This document shows, one piece after another, positions 35,651-44,679 of a DNA stretch of 64,000 nt. This stretch comes from Myxococcales bacterium (lineage in GTDB: Bacteria; Myxococcota; Polyangia; Nannocystales; Nannocystaceae). The DNA lies in assembly GCA_016793465.1 (NCBI GenBank), contig JAEUJW010000007.1, positions 50,300 to 114,299 of the forward strand, in the 5' to 3' direction. Position numbers and translations under genes: made by a program. Below the pieces are notes generated by a model. That model was not told the origin of the DNA. It searched no databases and saw only the letters and a program-made list of their open reading frames with translations. Every line of letters begins with the position of its first letter. Position 1 is the first letter of the stretch.

Positions 35651-36798
35651 TGCAGTTCGAGTTCGCTACCGCAAGCCGGGTGATGTTCGGCGCGGGCGTG
35701 TCGGCGCAGGTCGGGGCTGTCGCCGCGAACCTCGGGTCCAGAGCCCTCGTCGTGACGGGCAGCGACCCCCGGCGGGTCCAGGGGGTGCTCGACAGCCTCA
35801 CGGCCGCTCGTGTCGACGCCGTGCCGTGGTCGGTGCGCGGCGAGCCGACCGTCGCCGACGTCGAGGCCGGGGTGGCGCACGCGCGGGCGCGCGGATGTGA
35901 CGTGGTGGTCGCGGCCGGCGGCGGCAGCCCGCTCGACGCGGGCAAGGCGATCGCCGCGCTGCTGACCAACGAGGGTCCGCCGCTCGACTACCTCGAGGTG
36001 ATCGGCAAGGGCCGCGCGCTGGTCCATCCGGCCGCGCCGATCGTGGCGGTGCCGACGACCGCGGGCACCGGCTCGGAGGTCACGCGCAACGCGGTGCTCG
36101 CGGCCGAGGGCGTGAAGGTCAGCCTGCGCAGCCCGGGCATGCTGCCGCGCGCGGCGATCGTCGACCCGCTGCTGACGCTGTCGCTGCCGCCGCAGGTCAC
36201 CGCCGACTGCGGGCTCGACGCGCTCACGCAGTGCCTCGAGCCGCTGGTCTGCAACAGGGCCGGACCGCTGACCGACGCGCTCGCCCGCGAAGGTTTAATG
36301 AGGGCCGCGCGCTCGCTGCGACGGGCCGTCCGTCACGGCGATGATGTCGCGGCGCGCACGGACATGTGCGTGGCCAGCCTGTGCGGCGGGCTGGCGCTGG
36401 CCAACGCGGCGCTCGGAGCGGTGCACGGGTTCGCGGGGCCGATCGGAGGCATGTTCCCGGCGCCGCACGGGGCCGTGTGCGCGCGCCTGCTGCCCGAGGT
36501 CATGACGGTCAACGTCGCGGCGCTGCGCGAGCGGGCGGCGGACAGCCCGGCGCTGTCGCGCTACCGCGAGGTCGCGCGGGTGTTGACCGGTCGTGACGAC
36601 GCGACGATCGAGGACGGCGTCGCCTGGGTGCGTGACGTCGTCGCGGAGCTCGGCGTGCGGCCGCTCGCGGCCTACGGCGTCGGCGCGGGCGACCTGCCGC
36701 TGTTGGTGACGCGGGCGCAGCGGGCCAGCAGCATGAGGGGCAACCCGATCGCGCTCGGCGAGCAGGAGCTGCACGCGATCCTCGCGGCCGCGTGTTAG
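35650..36798 (+). CDS. Iron-type alcohol dehydrogenase family protein
   Basis: 382 residues. NAD-binding loop AAGGGSPLDAGKA and PTTAGTGSE are clear family signatures. Metal site: Asp190 in GLDALTQ, His259 in GAVHGF and His273 in PAPHG are present. The second ligand, usually His in D-A-x-T-H, is Gln194. This may mean a weakened or altered metal site; I believe the same Gln occurs in some relatives. The ATG overlaps the LsrG-like stop. The stop codon is interlocked with that of the convergent FHA gene (TTAG at 36795-36798). Confidence 0.9.
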   Translation: MQFEFATASRVMFGAGVSAQVGAVAANLGSRALVVTGSDPRRVQGVLDSLTAARVDAVPWSVRGEPTVADVEAGVAHARARGCDVVVAAGGGSPLDAGKAIAALLTNEGPPLDYLEVIGKGRALVHPAAPIVAVPTTAGTGSEVTRNAVLAAEGVKVSLRSPGMLPRAAIVDPLLTLSLPPQVTADCGLDALTQCLEPLVCNRAGPLTDALAREGLMRAARSLRRAVRHGDDVAARTDMCVASLCGGLALANAALGAVHGFAGPIGGMFPAPHGAVCARLLPEVMTVNVAALRERAADSPALSRYREVARVLTGRDDATIEDGVAWVRDVVAELGVRPLAAYGVGAGDLPLLVTRAQRASSMRGNPIALGEQELHAILAAAC

Positions 36799-37736
36799 TC
36801 GTACTCGACGACGCGCTTCTTGCGGAGCTCGACGATCCGCCTGGCGAGCTCGAGGTCGTCGGTCGGGTAGGTGTCGAGGATGTAGGCCCAGCCGCGGCCC
36901 TCCGCGAGGTCCTGCACGATGTCGAGCTGGTCCGGCGTCAGCGTGCGCCAGCGGACCGGGCCGGGCTGCACGAGCGCGACCTCCTGGCTGTAACGCGGGA
37001 CCGGCGACTTCTCGGCGAGGTGGAGGATCTCGTCGGAGATGCGGGCCGACTCCATCAGCACGTGCTCGATCGCCGCGACGACCTTCTCGTCGGCCTGCTC
37101 GGGCACCGCGTTCTCGAGCGAGAAGGTGCCCTTCGCCCAGCCGAGCATGCGCATCACGGCCTTGTCAGGCTTCAGGCCCGGGGCGCTGCCGTCGATGCCG
37201 GCGCGGATAATAAAACCGTCGCGCATGGCGACCTTGCCGACGCGGCCGGTCTCGCCGTCGCGGACGTTGAGCACGCCGGATTTGCGGCTGGCCGAGAGGA
37301 ACTGCAGCACGCCGGCGAGGGGGATCTCTTCGAGCGCGCCGGCCATCGAGCGGCCGGAGAAGTCGAGCGTCGGCCGCGCCCTTGATGCTTTCTTTTCACC
37401 GGCCCGCGGCGCCGCGCCGATCTTGTCGGGCTTCACGACCTGCACGGTCATCAGGCTGGCGCCGATGACGATGCGGTCGCCGGGGCGCAGGCAGTGCTTG
37501 CGGACCGGCGCGCCGTTGACGAGCGTGCCGTTGCGCGAGCACAGGTCACGCACCCACGTGCGTCGCCGCTCGATGTAGAAGCGGGCGTGCTTGCGGCTGA
37601 CGGCGTCGTCAGCGAGGACGAGGTCCGCTTCGCTGCTGCGCCCGACGATGAAATGTCCGCGGTCGGGGCCGAGGGGGAACTCCTCGCCCTTGTACTTCCC
37701 GGACAGGAATTTGAGCACGTGAAGTTCCGCACTCAT
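36795..37736 (-). CDS. FHA-domain plus DUF4388 protein
   Basis: 313 residues. The N-terminal FHA domain (about 5-103) carries the phosphothreonine-binding set GRSSEADLVL, SRKHARF and RNGTLVNG. Residues about 122-240 match the DUF4388/PatA-like region (AGALEEIPLAGVLQFLSASRKSGVLNV). The tail is helical. FHA-DUF4388 proteins are common in deltaproteobacterial signalling with Ser/Thr kinases, two of which occur in this window. Soluble and cytosolic. ATG at 37734-37736. Confidence 0.9.
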   Translation of the reverse strand: MSAELHVLKFLSGKYKGEEFPLGPDRGHFIVGRSSEADLVLADDAVSRKHARFYIERRRTWVRDLCSRNGTLVNGAPVRKHCLRPGDRIVIGASLMTVQVVKPDKIGAAPRAGEKKASRARPTLDFSGRSMAGALEEIPLAGVLQFLSASRKSGVLNVRDGETGRVGKVAMRDGFIIRAGIDGSAPGLKPDKAVMRMLGWAKGTFSLENAVPEQADEKVVAAIEHVLMESARISDEILHLAEKSPVPRYSQEVALVQPGPVRWRTLTPDQLDIVQDLAEGRGWAYILDTYPTDDLELARRIVELRKKRVVEYD

Positions 37737-37747
37737 GAAGCCCGAGC

Positions 37748-37753
37748 AGCATA
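37748..37753 (-). promoter_or_regulatory. -10 box of the FHA/DUF4388 gene
   Basis: TATGCT on the minus strand, 11 nt before the ATG. Confidence 0.5.
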
Positions 37754-37810
37754 GGTGCGGAGCTCGCAGCGCGTCAATTCCTTTCCGTGGCCGGTGTGGG
37801 TGAAAAGGGC

Positions 37811-37816
37811 TAGCCT
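37811..37816 (+). promoter_or_regulatory. -10 box of the Tyr/Gly-rich lipoprotein gene
   Basis: TAGCCT with a leader of about 70 nt and a G-rich ribosome-binding site (GGGGGG) 4 nt before the ATG at 37891. The geometry differs from that of the leaderless genes. Confidence 0.4.
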
Positions 37817-37890
37817 GGTGTCATTCCACGCGTTCGGGGCCGGTGAACAGACGGTCCGATGCGCGAGTCCAGTTGCCCCTGGGGGGTCCT

Positions 37891-39495
37891 ATGGCGAAAC
37901 GTCCCTGGTTCAAGTCCTTGACCGTGCTGGCTGCGAGCGTGGCGCTGCTCGCGGGCGCGGGTTGCAGTCGGAATCAGTACTACGAGACCGAGGTCCCGAC
38001 CGAGGAGATCCCTCCGGGCACGGTGCAGGCGCAGCCGGCCGCGTACCAGTCGGTGTACGTGCAGAGCCAGGCCTACGCGACGCCGGGCGGTGCGCCGAAC
38101 GCCAACGGCTACGCGGTCCCGGGCGAGTCGGGCGCGGCCGCGGCGGTCGACCCCAACGCGCCGGTCGACCCCAACGCGCAGCCGGCCCAGGCCCCTCCCG
38201 ACCTCGTCGGCTACGAGACGCTCAGCGACGGCAAGCAGGTCCAGGTCGTCACCTACGTGCACACCTACCCCGAGCCGATCGAGAGCTACCCGCGGGTGTA
38301 TTGGTCGGACCGCTGGTACTACAACGTCAACGGCAACTTCGTGTTCTACAGCCCCTACTACGGCGGCTGGAGCTACTACTGGGGCCCGCCGTACCCGCTG
38401 ATCTACGCGTGGAACGGCTTTTACCCGTGGGCCCCGTACTCGTACGGCTACGGCTACTACGGCTACGGCTACTACTGGGGCGGCGTCGGTTACTACGGCT
38501 GGCACGGCTACGGCGCGGTGCCCGGCTGGTACTACGGCAGCTACGGCTACAACAACTACCAGAGCCAGCGGCCGTCGATGCACGGCAACACCAACGCGGG
38601 CGGACCCTCGGGCAGCAACCGCCACTCGATGAACGCGGCCGGCGGCGGACCGACCGGCAGCGGCGGGCGCTTCGACAACAAGGCGCCGGGGCCGACCGGT
38701 GGCATGTCCTCGGGGACAGGTCGTCCGAACGGGCTGGCGGCCGCGCCGAACGGCGGCGGCGCCGGGGCGGGACGTCCGGGCGCCAGCGGCAACCTCGCGG
38801 CGCCGGGCGGCGGCCCCGACGGCGGGCGCCCGGGCATGGGCCCGAGCGACCTGTCCTCCGGGTCAGGTACCCGCAGGATCGCCGGGGCCGGCACCGGTCA
38901 GCCGGGCAACACCCTCGGCTACGGCCCGAGCGGCGGCGCCGGCGGCGGTCGCGGGTACGCGGCGCCCGGGGCCGGCACGCTGAGCGCAGGCACGGCGCGC
39001 CCCGGCGGCGGGGCTCCGAGCGGCCAGTCCGGCGCGCTCGCCGGCTCGTACCGGCCGACCTACGCGCCGTCCAACATGGCCTACCCGAGCGGCGGCGGCG
39101 GCGGTTCGCGCGGCGGCTCGCCCGGGGCCAGCGGCAGCGCGAGCTACCGCCCGAGCACGTACACCGCGGGGTCCTCGTCGCACGGCAGCCTGTCGTCGTC
39201 GGGTCGGTCGTCGTACGTGCCGTCGCAGAGCTCGTTCAGCGGCGGCAGCCGCGGGCACGGCAGCAGCTACAGCGGCGGTGGTTACAGCAGCGGTCACAGC
39301 GGCGGCGGCTTCAGCGGGTTTAGCAGCGGCGGTGGTTCGCGCGGTGGCGGCGGCTTCAGCGGCGGCGGTGGGGGCTTCAGCGGCGGCGGTGGCAGCCGCG
39401 GGGGCTTCAGCGGCGGTGGTAGCGGCGGCGGCGGCGGTGGTCGCGGCGGCGGTGGCGGCGGGTTCGGCGGCGGCGGCGGCGGTCGCGGTCGTTGA
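37891..39495 (+). CDS. Tyr- and Gly-rich lipoprotein
   Basis: 534 residues. Signal peptide with lipobox LAGAGC. Residues about 105-230 are aromatic-rich: a segment YSDRWYYNVNGNFVFYSPYY-like followed by YGYGYYGYGYYWGG runs. Then about 300 residues of Gly/Ser/Pro/Ala low complexity end in SGGGG/GRGGGG repeats. No catalytic domain is recognised. The composition resembles structural or matrix proteins; it may be surface-exposed or cell-wall associated. The GGC repeats at the 3' end are prone to slippage. Confidence 0.78.
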   Translation: MAKRPWFKSLTVLAASVALLAGAGCSRNQYYETEVPTEEIPPGTVQAQPAAYQSVYVQSQAYATPGGAPNANGYAVPGESGAAAAVDPNAPVDPNAQPAQAPPDLVGYETLSDGKQVQVVTYVHTYPEPIESYPRVYWSDRWYYNVNGNFVFYSPYYGGWSYYWGPPYPLIYAWNGFYPWAPYSYGYGYYGYGYYWGGVGYYGWHGYGAVPGWYYGSYGYNNYQSQRPSMHGNTNAGGPSGSNRHSMNAAGGGPTGSGGRFDNKAPGPTGGMSSGTGRPNGLAAAPNGGGAGAGRPGASGNLAAPGGGPDGGRPGMGPSDLSSGSGTRRIAGAGTGQPGNTLGYGPSGGAGGGRGYAAPGAGTLSAGTARPGGGAPSGQSGALAGSYRPTYAPSNMAYPSGGGGGSRGGSPGASGSASYRPSTYTAGSSSHGSLSSSGRSSYVPSQSSFSGGSRGHGSSYSGGGYSSGHSGGGFSGFSSGGGSRGGGGFSGGGGGFSGGGGSRGGFSGGGSGGGGGGRGGGGGGFGGGGGGRGR

Positions 39496-39571
39496 CGTTT
39501 CATCGGTCGGTCCCGCGGCGCGGGGGCTCGAGGGTCTCCGCGCCTCGTGCTCGAGGGGTCGGCGATCGGGG

Positions 39572-39577
39572 TATGCT
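39572..39577 (+). promoter_or_regulatory. -10 box of gloB-ubiA operon, leaderless geometry
   Basis: TATGCT, 8 nt before the ATG at 39586. Confidence 0.55.
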
Positions 39578-39585
39578 CCGCGCGA

Positions 39586-40335
39586 ATGCCTGCGCTGAGC
39601 ATCGAGCCGGTCCCTTGCCTGCGTGACAACTACGCCTACCTGATCGCCGACGAGGCGGCCGGGGACGCGTGGTTGGTCGACCCGTCGGAGCCGGGTCCGC
39701 CGCTGGCCTTATTGAAGCGGCGGGGGCTGCGGCTGCGGGGCATCCTCGCCACCCATCATCACCACGATCACGTCGGTGGGATCTCCGCGCTCGTCGATCA
39801 GCACCGCGACGCCTGGGTCGCCGGTCACACCCGCGACCAGGGGCGCATCCCGCGGCAGACGATCGCCATCGACGCGCCGCTGCACAAGTTCGTCGCCACC
39901 GACCTGCACGTCGGCGCGATCGGTGTGCAGGCCATGTACATCCCGGGGCACACGCTCGGGGCGATCGCCTGGTACTTGCCGGCGCGCGATGGCTCCGAGG
40001 GCGACGTGTTCACCGGCGACACCCTGTTCGCGGCGGGCTGCGGGCGGCTGTTCGAGGGCTCGCCGACCCAGATGTTCGGCAGCTTGCAGGCGCTGTGCGG
40101 CTTGCCGTCGGCGACGCGGCTGTGGTTCGGCCACGAGTACACGGCGGCCAACCTGCGGTTCGCCGCGGCGGTCGAGCCCGACAACTCCGAGGTGCAGGCG
40201 CGCATCGCCGGCCTGCCCGCGTGCACGACGCCGACGACCGTCGCGCTCGAGCTGGCGACCAACCCGTTCGTCCGCGCCGTCGACGCCGCCGAGCTCGCCG
40301 ACCGCAGATCCGCCAAGGACGAGTTTCGCGGCTGA
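39586..40335 (+). CDS. gloB: Hydroxyacylglutathione hydrolase (glyoxalase II)
   Basis: 249 residues, full length. Metallo-beta-lactamase motif THHHHDH (56-62), then GHTLGAIAWY, FTGDTLFAAGCGRLFEG, GHEYTAANLRFA, and the C-terminal glutathione-site signature SAKDEFR. It hydrolyses S-lactoylglutathione to lactate and glutathione in methylglyoxal detoxification. The start is fixed by the family N-terminus (PCLRDNYAYLI) and the promoter box. It overlaps the next gene as TGATG. Confidence 0.95.
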   Translation: MPALSIEPVPCLRDNYAYLIADEAAGDAWLVDPSEPGPPLALLKRRGLRLRGILATHHHHDHVGGISALVDQHRDAWVAGHTRDQGRIPRQTIAIDAPLHKFVATDLHVGAIGVQAMYIPGHTLGAIAWYLPARDGSEGDVFTGDTLFAAGCGRLFEGSPTQMFGSLQALCGLPSATRLWFGHEYTAANLRFAAAVEPDNSEVQARIAGLPACTTPTTVALELATNPFVRAVDAAELADRRSAKDEFRG

Positions 40336-41246
40336 TGACGGACGTACAGGCATGGTTGCAGGCGGCGCGGCCGCTGGCGCAGGTCAACATCCTGGTGCCG
40401 CTGCTGTTCGGGCAGGCGATGGCGTTCGCGGCGACCGGGCAATTCAGCCTGCGGTGGCTGTGGGTGAGCGCGCAGCTCGGGCTCCTCGTGCAGCTGGTGA
40501 TCGTGTTCGCCAACGAGTTCGCCGACCGCGAGACCGACGCGCACAACGTCACCTACGCGCGCTTCTCGGGCGGCTCGCGGGTGCTGCCCGAGGGGCGGCT
40601 GGCGCCGAAGGCGGTGCGCACGGCGGCGCTGGTGGCCCTCGCGGCGCTGTTCGTGGTGTGCGGCGGGCTAGCGATGTTCGGCGGGCGGCCGTGGCTGCCG
40701 CTGCTGGCGCTGGCGACGGCGGTCCTCGTGTGGTTGTACGACCATCCGCCGCTGCGGCTGTCGTACCGCGGGCACGGCGAGCTCGTGCAGGGGCTGGGCA
40801 CCGGCGTCGTGCTGCCGCTCGCGGGCTTTTACCTGCAGGCGGGCGGGTTCGCCGGGTTCGTCGGCTGGTCGGTGGTGCCGATGCTGCTGCTCGGAGCCGT
40901 CGGTAACATCGTCACGGCGCTGCCGGACTATCCGTCGGACCGCGCGAGCGGCAAGCGCAGTTATCCCGTGCGCAACGGCCAGTGGGTGGCGCGGCGGCAC
41001 GCGCTCGAGCTGCTGGTGCTGGCCGCGGCGGCGAGCGGGCTGGTGCTGCCGCTGTCGCCGCTCGGAGTCGGGCTGCTGGCGCTGCCGGTGCTCGCGCTCG
41101 TGGGTCTGGCGGCGCCGCTGCTCGGCAGCGCGGACGCCGAGAACCGCGAGGAGTGCGAGCGCTTCGGCATGCTGGTGGCCGGCGCGGCGCACCTGCTGGT
41201 GGTGCTGTGGAGCCTCGGCTTCGTGGTGCTCGGGCTGCGCGGTTAA
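40335..41246 (+). CDS. UbiA-family prenyltransferase (MenA-like)
   Basis: 303 residues with about nine transmembrane helices. First Asp-rich motif NEFADRETDAHN (60-71) and second motif DYPSDRASGKRSYPVR bind Mg and prenyl diphosphate. The pattern is close to MenA (dihydroxynaphthoate polyprenyltransferase, menaquinone synthesis), but other UbiA roles are possible and no men genes are adjacent. Coupled to gloB by a TGATG overlap. Confidence 0.88.
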   Translation: MTDVQAWLQAARPLAQVNILVPLLFGQAMAFAATGQFSLRWLWVSAQLGLLVQLVIVFANEFADRETDAHNVTYARFSGGSRVLPEGRLAPKAVRTAALVALAALFVVCGGLAMFGGRPWLPLLALATAVLVWLYDHPPLRLSYRGHGELVQGLGTGVVLPLAGFYLQAGGFAGFVGWSVVPMLLLGAVGNIVTALPDYPSDRASGKRSYPVRNGQWVARRHALELLVLAAAASGLVLPLSPLGVGLLALPVLALVGLAAPLLGSADAENREECERFGMLVAGAAHLLVVLWSLGFVVLGLRG

Positions 41247-41265
41247 CGTCGTGAAGCTTCGGCGA

Positions 41266-41321
41266 GGGCGTCGCTCTCGCGGTCGAGCGCGGCGGGCGTC
41301 GCTCTCGCGGTCGAGCGCGGC
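41266..41321. repeat. Perfect 28-bp tandem duplication
   Basis: Two identical adjacent 28-bp copies (41266-41293 and 41294-41321) in the gap between the convergent prenyltransferase and S9 peptidase genes. They contain TCGCGGTCGAGCGCGGC. Confidence 0.85.
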
Positions 41322-41397
41322 GGCAGGCGAGCCAGGCGGCGGTGTGGCGCGTCCGACGCGGCGCCGCCGAGACGACAGGCGAGGCGCGGGCGACGCG

Positions 41398-43512
41398 TCA
41401 GCGGGGCGGGGCGGGCGTCGAGGCCGCGGGCGCGGCGAGCTGGGCCGGGGGCGACGCGGCGGTCGCCGTTGGCGTCGCGCCGTCCTGGACCGTGCGCATG
41501 AGGAAGTCGAAGCGGGTCTGGTAGAGCTTGGTCTGCAGCGCGAGGCCCTCGATCGCGTGGCCCTGGCCCTCGAACTCGACGTACGTGACGGGGCGGCCGA
41601 GCGCCTTGGCCTTGTCGTGGAAGGCGCGCGACTCGCCGACGGGCACGCGCCAGTCGTTGCTGCCGTGGGTGAGCAGCAGCGGCGACTTTAACAGGTCGAC
41701 GTGGCTGAGCGGGCTGCGGTCCTTCATGCGCGCGAGCTCGTCGGGCTTGGCGGGGTCGCCGGACTCGAGCACCACCCAGTCGGGGATGTTGCACTGGTCG
41801 TGGAACGACTTGATGTCGGAGAAGCCCGCGTGCGACATGCCGAAGCCGAACGCGTAGGAGTCGTTGCGGCCGTTGGTGGCGGGCGGGAAGGTCAGGGCGC
41901 GCATGGTCGCGTAGCCGCCGTGGCTGCCGCCGTACACGCCGATCTGCCTGGCGGGCAGGTCCAGCGTGCGCTCGATCCAGCGGGCCACCCAGAACAGATC
42001 GACGATCTCGTCGCCGCCGAGGTCGCGGTCGTTGAGGGCCTGGAACGCCTTGCCGAAGCCGTCGCTGCCGCGGACCGCGGGCGACACGACCGTCAGGCCG
42101 GCCGCGCACATGACGTGGTCGAACGGGCTGTAGCTGTTGCTGCCGCCGTAGAACGCGCGCACGAGCGCGAGCTGGCGCGACTTCTCGGCGATCGGCCGCA
42201 CCGGCGCGAGCACGAAGGCGTGGAGCTCGCGGGGCTTGCCGGTGGTGCGGTCGCGGTCGAAGGTGGGGATCTTCACCGCGGTCGCGCGGCACTGGACGAT
42301 CTGCGCGGCCAGGGCCTCGGGCAGGCCGATCACGCGGCGGTTGTCGAGGCCGGCCGCGGTCCCGTCGCTGGCGGTCAGGGTGGCCTGGTTCATCTCGAAC
42401 ACCAGGTCGGGGGCCTCTTGCGTCCACAGCACGCGGCCGCCGTGGCCGTCGATCACGTCGGCCTCGCCGCGCTGCGGCATCTGGCCGACCACCTTGCCGC
42501 TGCGCGGATCGACCAGCACCAGCGTCGAGCCCGTCGGCGTGCGGTGGACCGCGAACACGCCGGCGTCGACGAGCTCGGCCGAGGTCACGTCCTCGGTGAA
42601 GCGCGTCAGCTGGCGGACCTTGCCGGTCTTGCGGCTGAGCACGTGCAGGTTGGTGTAGCCGTCGTCGTTGGCGCGGAACACCAGGCCGTCGCCGTCGACC
42701 CAGCCCTCGAGCGCGGCGGCGCGGGTGCGCGGGGTCTTCGGGTCGGTGTGCACTTGCACGCTCGGGCGCTCGGCCGCGAGGTCGACCGAGACCAGCTGCA
42801 CGCGGTTGCGGTCGTCGTCGGACTGGGCGTTGAAGAACACCTGCTTGCCGTCGGGCGACCAGCGGACGTCCGACCAGGTGAAGCGCAGGGCCGGGCTGTC
42901 GCACACGACCTCGCGGGCGGCGCGCGAGGCGACGTCGAGCACGCGCAGGCACGAGGTGAACGGGGCCCTGGTGCCGGTGCGCGGGAGGTAGGCGACCTGG
43001 GCGTCGTCGGCGGAGAAGCCGAAGCCGTACACGTAGTCGTGCTGGGTGACCTGGGCGAGCGCGCCGGACTTCAGGTCGAGCGTCCACAGGTTCATCTGCT
43101 CGTCGTTCGCGGCGTCGGCGTGTAGCCACAGCGTGTCGGTGGTGGGCACGTGGTGGAGGTCCCACAGGCTGCGCTTCGACCAGTCGACGTCGCTGACGGT
43201 CCTGGCGGCGGACAGGTCGAAGCCGCCGGACGCGCCGGTGAGGTCGAGCATCTTCAGGGTGTAGCGCTCGCCGGTGGAGAAGAAGAACAGGCGCTCGCTC
43301 TCGAGGCTGGGCATCCAGCGGTCGAACGGGAAGCCGGCGAGGAACGGCTGGAGGTCGACGCTGCGGTCAAAGTAGCGGACGTCGCCGTCGGTCGCTGCGG
43401 CGGGGGGCGTTCCAGCGGGCGGCGGGTTCGGCGGGTAGGGCCGGGCCTTCGTCGGCGGAGCGCAGGCGGCGAGCAGCAAGAGGGCGGTCAGGGGCCGCGT
43501 TCGAACGAACAT
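41398..43512 (-). CDS. S9 prolyl-oligopeptidase-family serine peptidase (DPP4-like), lipoprotein
   Basis: 704 residues. Signal peptide with lipobox LLAAC, Pro-rich linker, an N-terminal seven-bladed propeller (about 50-430), and a C-terminal alpha/beta hydrolase. Catalytic triad candidates: Ser in YGGSHGG, Asp in HGSNDWRVP, His in GQGHAIEG. An Ala/Pro-rich tail ends the protein. It probably acts on peptides outside the inner membrane, fitting a predatory or proteolytic lifestyle. The ATG at 43510-43512 precedes the signal peptide exactly. Confidence 0.92.
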   Translation of the reverse strand: MFVRTRPLTALLLLAACAPPTKARPYPPNPPPAGTPPAAATDGDVRYFDRSVDLQPFLAGFPFDRWMPSLESERLFFFSTGERYTLKMLDLTGASGGFDLSAARTVSDVDWSKRSLWDLHHVPTTDTLWLHADAANDEQMNLWTLDLKSGALAQVTQHDYVYGFGFSADDAQVAYLPRTGTRAPFTSCLRVLDVASRAAREVVCDSPALRFTWSDVRWSPDGKQVFFNAQSDDDRNRVQLVSVDLAAERPSVQVHTDPKTPRTRAAALEGWVDGDGLVFRANDDGYTNLHVLSRKTGKVRQLTRFTEDVTSAELVDAGVFAVHRTPTGSTLVLVDPRSGKVVGQMPQRGEADVIDGHGGRVLWTQEAPDLVFEMNQATLTASDGTAAGLDNRRVIGLPEALAAQIVQCRATAVKIPTFDRDRTTGKPRELHAFVLAPVRPIAEKSRQLALVRAFYGGSNSYSPFDHVMCAAGLTVVSPAVRGSDGFGKAFQALNDRDLGGDEIVDLFWVARWIERTLDLPARQIGVYGGSHGGYATMRALTFPPATNGRNDSYAFGFGMSHAGFSDIKSFHDQCNIPDWVVLESGDPAKPDELARMKDRSPLSHVDLLKSPLLLTHGSNDWRVPVGESRAFHDKAKALGRPVTYVEFEGQGHAIEGLALQTKLYQTRFDFLMRTVQDGATPTATAASPPAQLAAPAASTPAPPR

Positions 43513-43518
43513 GGCACC

Positions 43519-43524
43519 GGAGTA
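43519..43524 (-). promoter_or_regulatory. -10-like box of the S9 peptidase gene, leaderless geometry
   Basis: TACTCC (or GTACTC one base over) on the minus strand, 6-7 nt before the ATG. The match is weaker at the last position. Confidence 0.4.
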
Positions 43525-43597
43525 CAGCGCGGCGGTCGGGCTGACAAGAGGTGGGTCGACCGCGCCGTACCCCGGTGCCACGGGGTCACGAAGAGCT

Positions 43598-44554
43598 TCA
43601 GATGTTGTTGGGGAGCGCCTTGGTCACGAGCAGCGCGCCCTGAGTGGCGATGGGGTTGACGTTGCAAGCCGGGAGGTTGGAGCAGGGGTTGAGGCTGTTC
43701 TTCGGCCAGTAGAGCTTGCGCGGGGTGTCGACGCAGACGGCGCCGTTGACACCCCAGCCGGCCTCGACGTTCCAGCCCGACTCGAAGGTCTGGATGCCGA
43801 GGTGGTCCTGGATGTCGATCGGGTTGCCGTTCGTGGTGTGGTGCACGCCGTTGCCGCAGTAGTCGGCGCGGATCATGCGGACGGCGGCCTGGTGGAGGTT
43901 CTTGTGGGCGGTGCTGACCCACGGGCGCCAGCCCCACTCCACGGCCTTGGCCAGCGCGGCGCCGCGGCAGGCCCACGTCAGGCCCGAGTCGCTGGTGCGC
44001 GAGCCGGTGGCGGCGTCCCAGTTGCCCTGCAGCGCGATCGCCTCGACCGGCTGACCGGCGCCGTCGTAACACGCGCTGACCCACGCGGAGCCGTTCCAGT
44101 TCTGGATGTTGTAGAAGTACACGTCCGACTGGCCCGGCGCCGTGCTCTGGGTGACGCTGACGACCTTCAGCTGACCGTCGACCGGCGTGCCGTCGATCTC
44201 CGTGCTGATGTTGAAGGTCATGCCGTTGAGCTGCGCACCGACCTTCCACGTCCCGCTCCCCGAGTGCCAGGCCCGCAGCAGGCTCCCGCTCTGGAACTGC
44301 AGGTCCGTGACCGACGAGGTCAGCTCCGAGATCAGGCCGAGCAGGAAGCCGTTCATCTTGAAGCCGTTCATCTTGAAGCCGTTGGGCTCGATGCCGTTGT
44401 CGTTGATCGAACGGTACGTCACCTCGTCATCGGCGGGAGTGAAGTCGATGTCGTCATCATCGAGCTCCTCGACCGCTTCGTCGCACCCGGTCGCCATCGG
44501 TAAGCCCATCAGCGCCGCTAAACTCCACACCTTGATCATGTTGTCGTATGTCAT
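43598..44554 (-). CDS. ADYC-domain lipoprotein
   Basis: 318 residues. Putative signal peptide with lipobox-like MATGC, acidic stretch EELDDDDIDF, then an NGFKMNGFKMNGF tandem motif at about 55-70. The C-terminal two thirds have the conserved Cys-Trp pattern ending with RADYCGNGVHHT, the signature that names the ADYC domain of myxobacterial secreted proteins. Function unknown. Start uncertain: ATG at 44552-44554 is used; a GTG four codons upstream and an ATG at 44537-44539 are alternatives. A TAGCTT box lies at 44578-44583 with a G-rich leader. Confidence 0.85.
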   Translation of the reverse strand: MTYDNMIKVWSLAALMGLPMATGCDEAVEELDDDDIDFTPADDEVTYRSINDNGIEPNGFKMNGFKMNGFLLGLISELTSSVTDLQFQSGSLLRAWHSGSGTWKVGAQLNGMTFNISTEIDGTPVDGQLKVVSVTQSTAPGQSDVYFYNIQNWNGSAWVSACYDGAGQPVEAIALQGNWDAATGSRTSDSGLTWACRGAALAKAVEWGWRPWVSTAHKNLHQAAVRMIRADYCGNGVHHTTNGNPIDIQDHLGIQTFESGWNVEAGWGVNGAVCVDTPRKLYWPKNSLNPCSNLPACNVNPIATQGALLVTKALPNNI

Positions 44555-44679
44555 CCGGACCACCACCTTCCGCAGCGAAGCTATCGCATCGCATTGGCGG
44601 CTTCAACAAGAAGGTTTTCTTCAGAAGTCCGTGGAAGCCGCGTGGAGGGCTCAATTCGCGGCTTAAGGATTTCTTGAGA

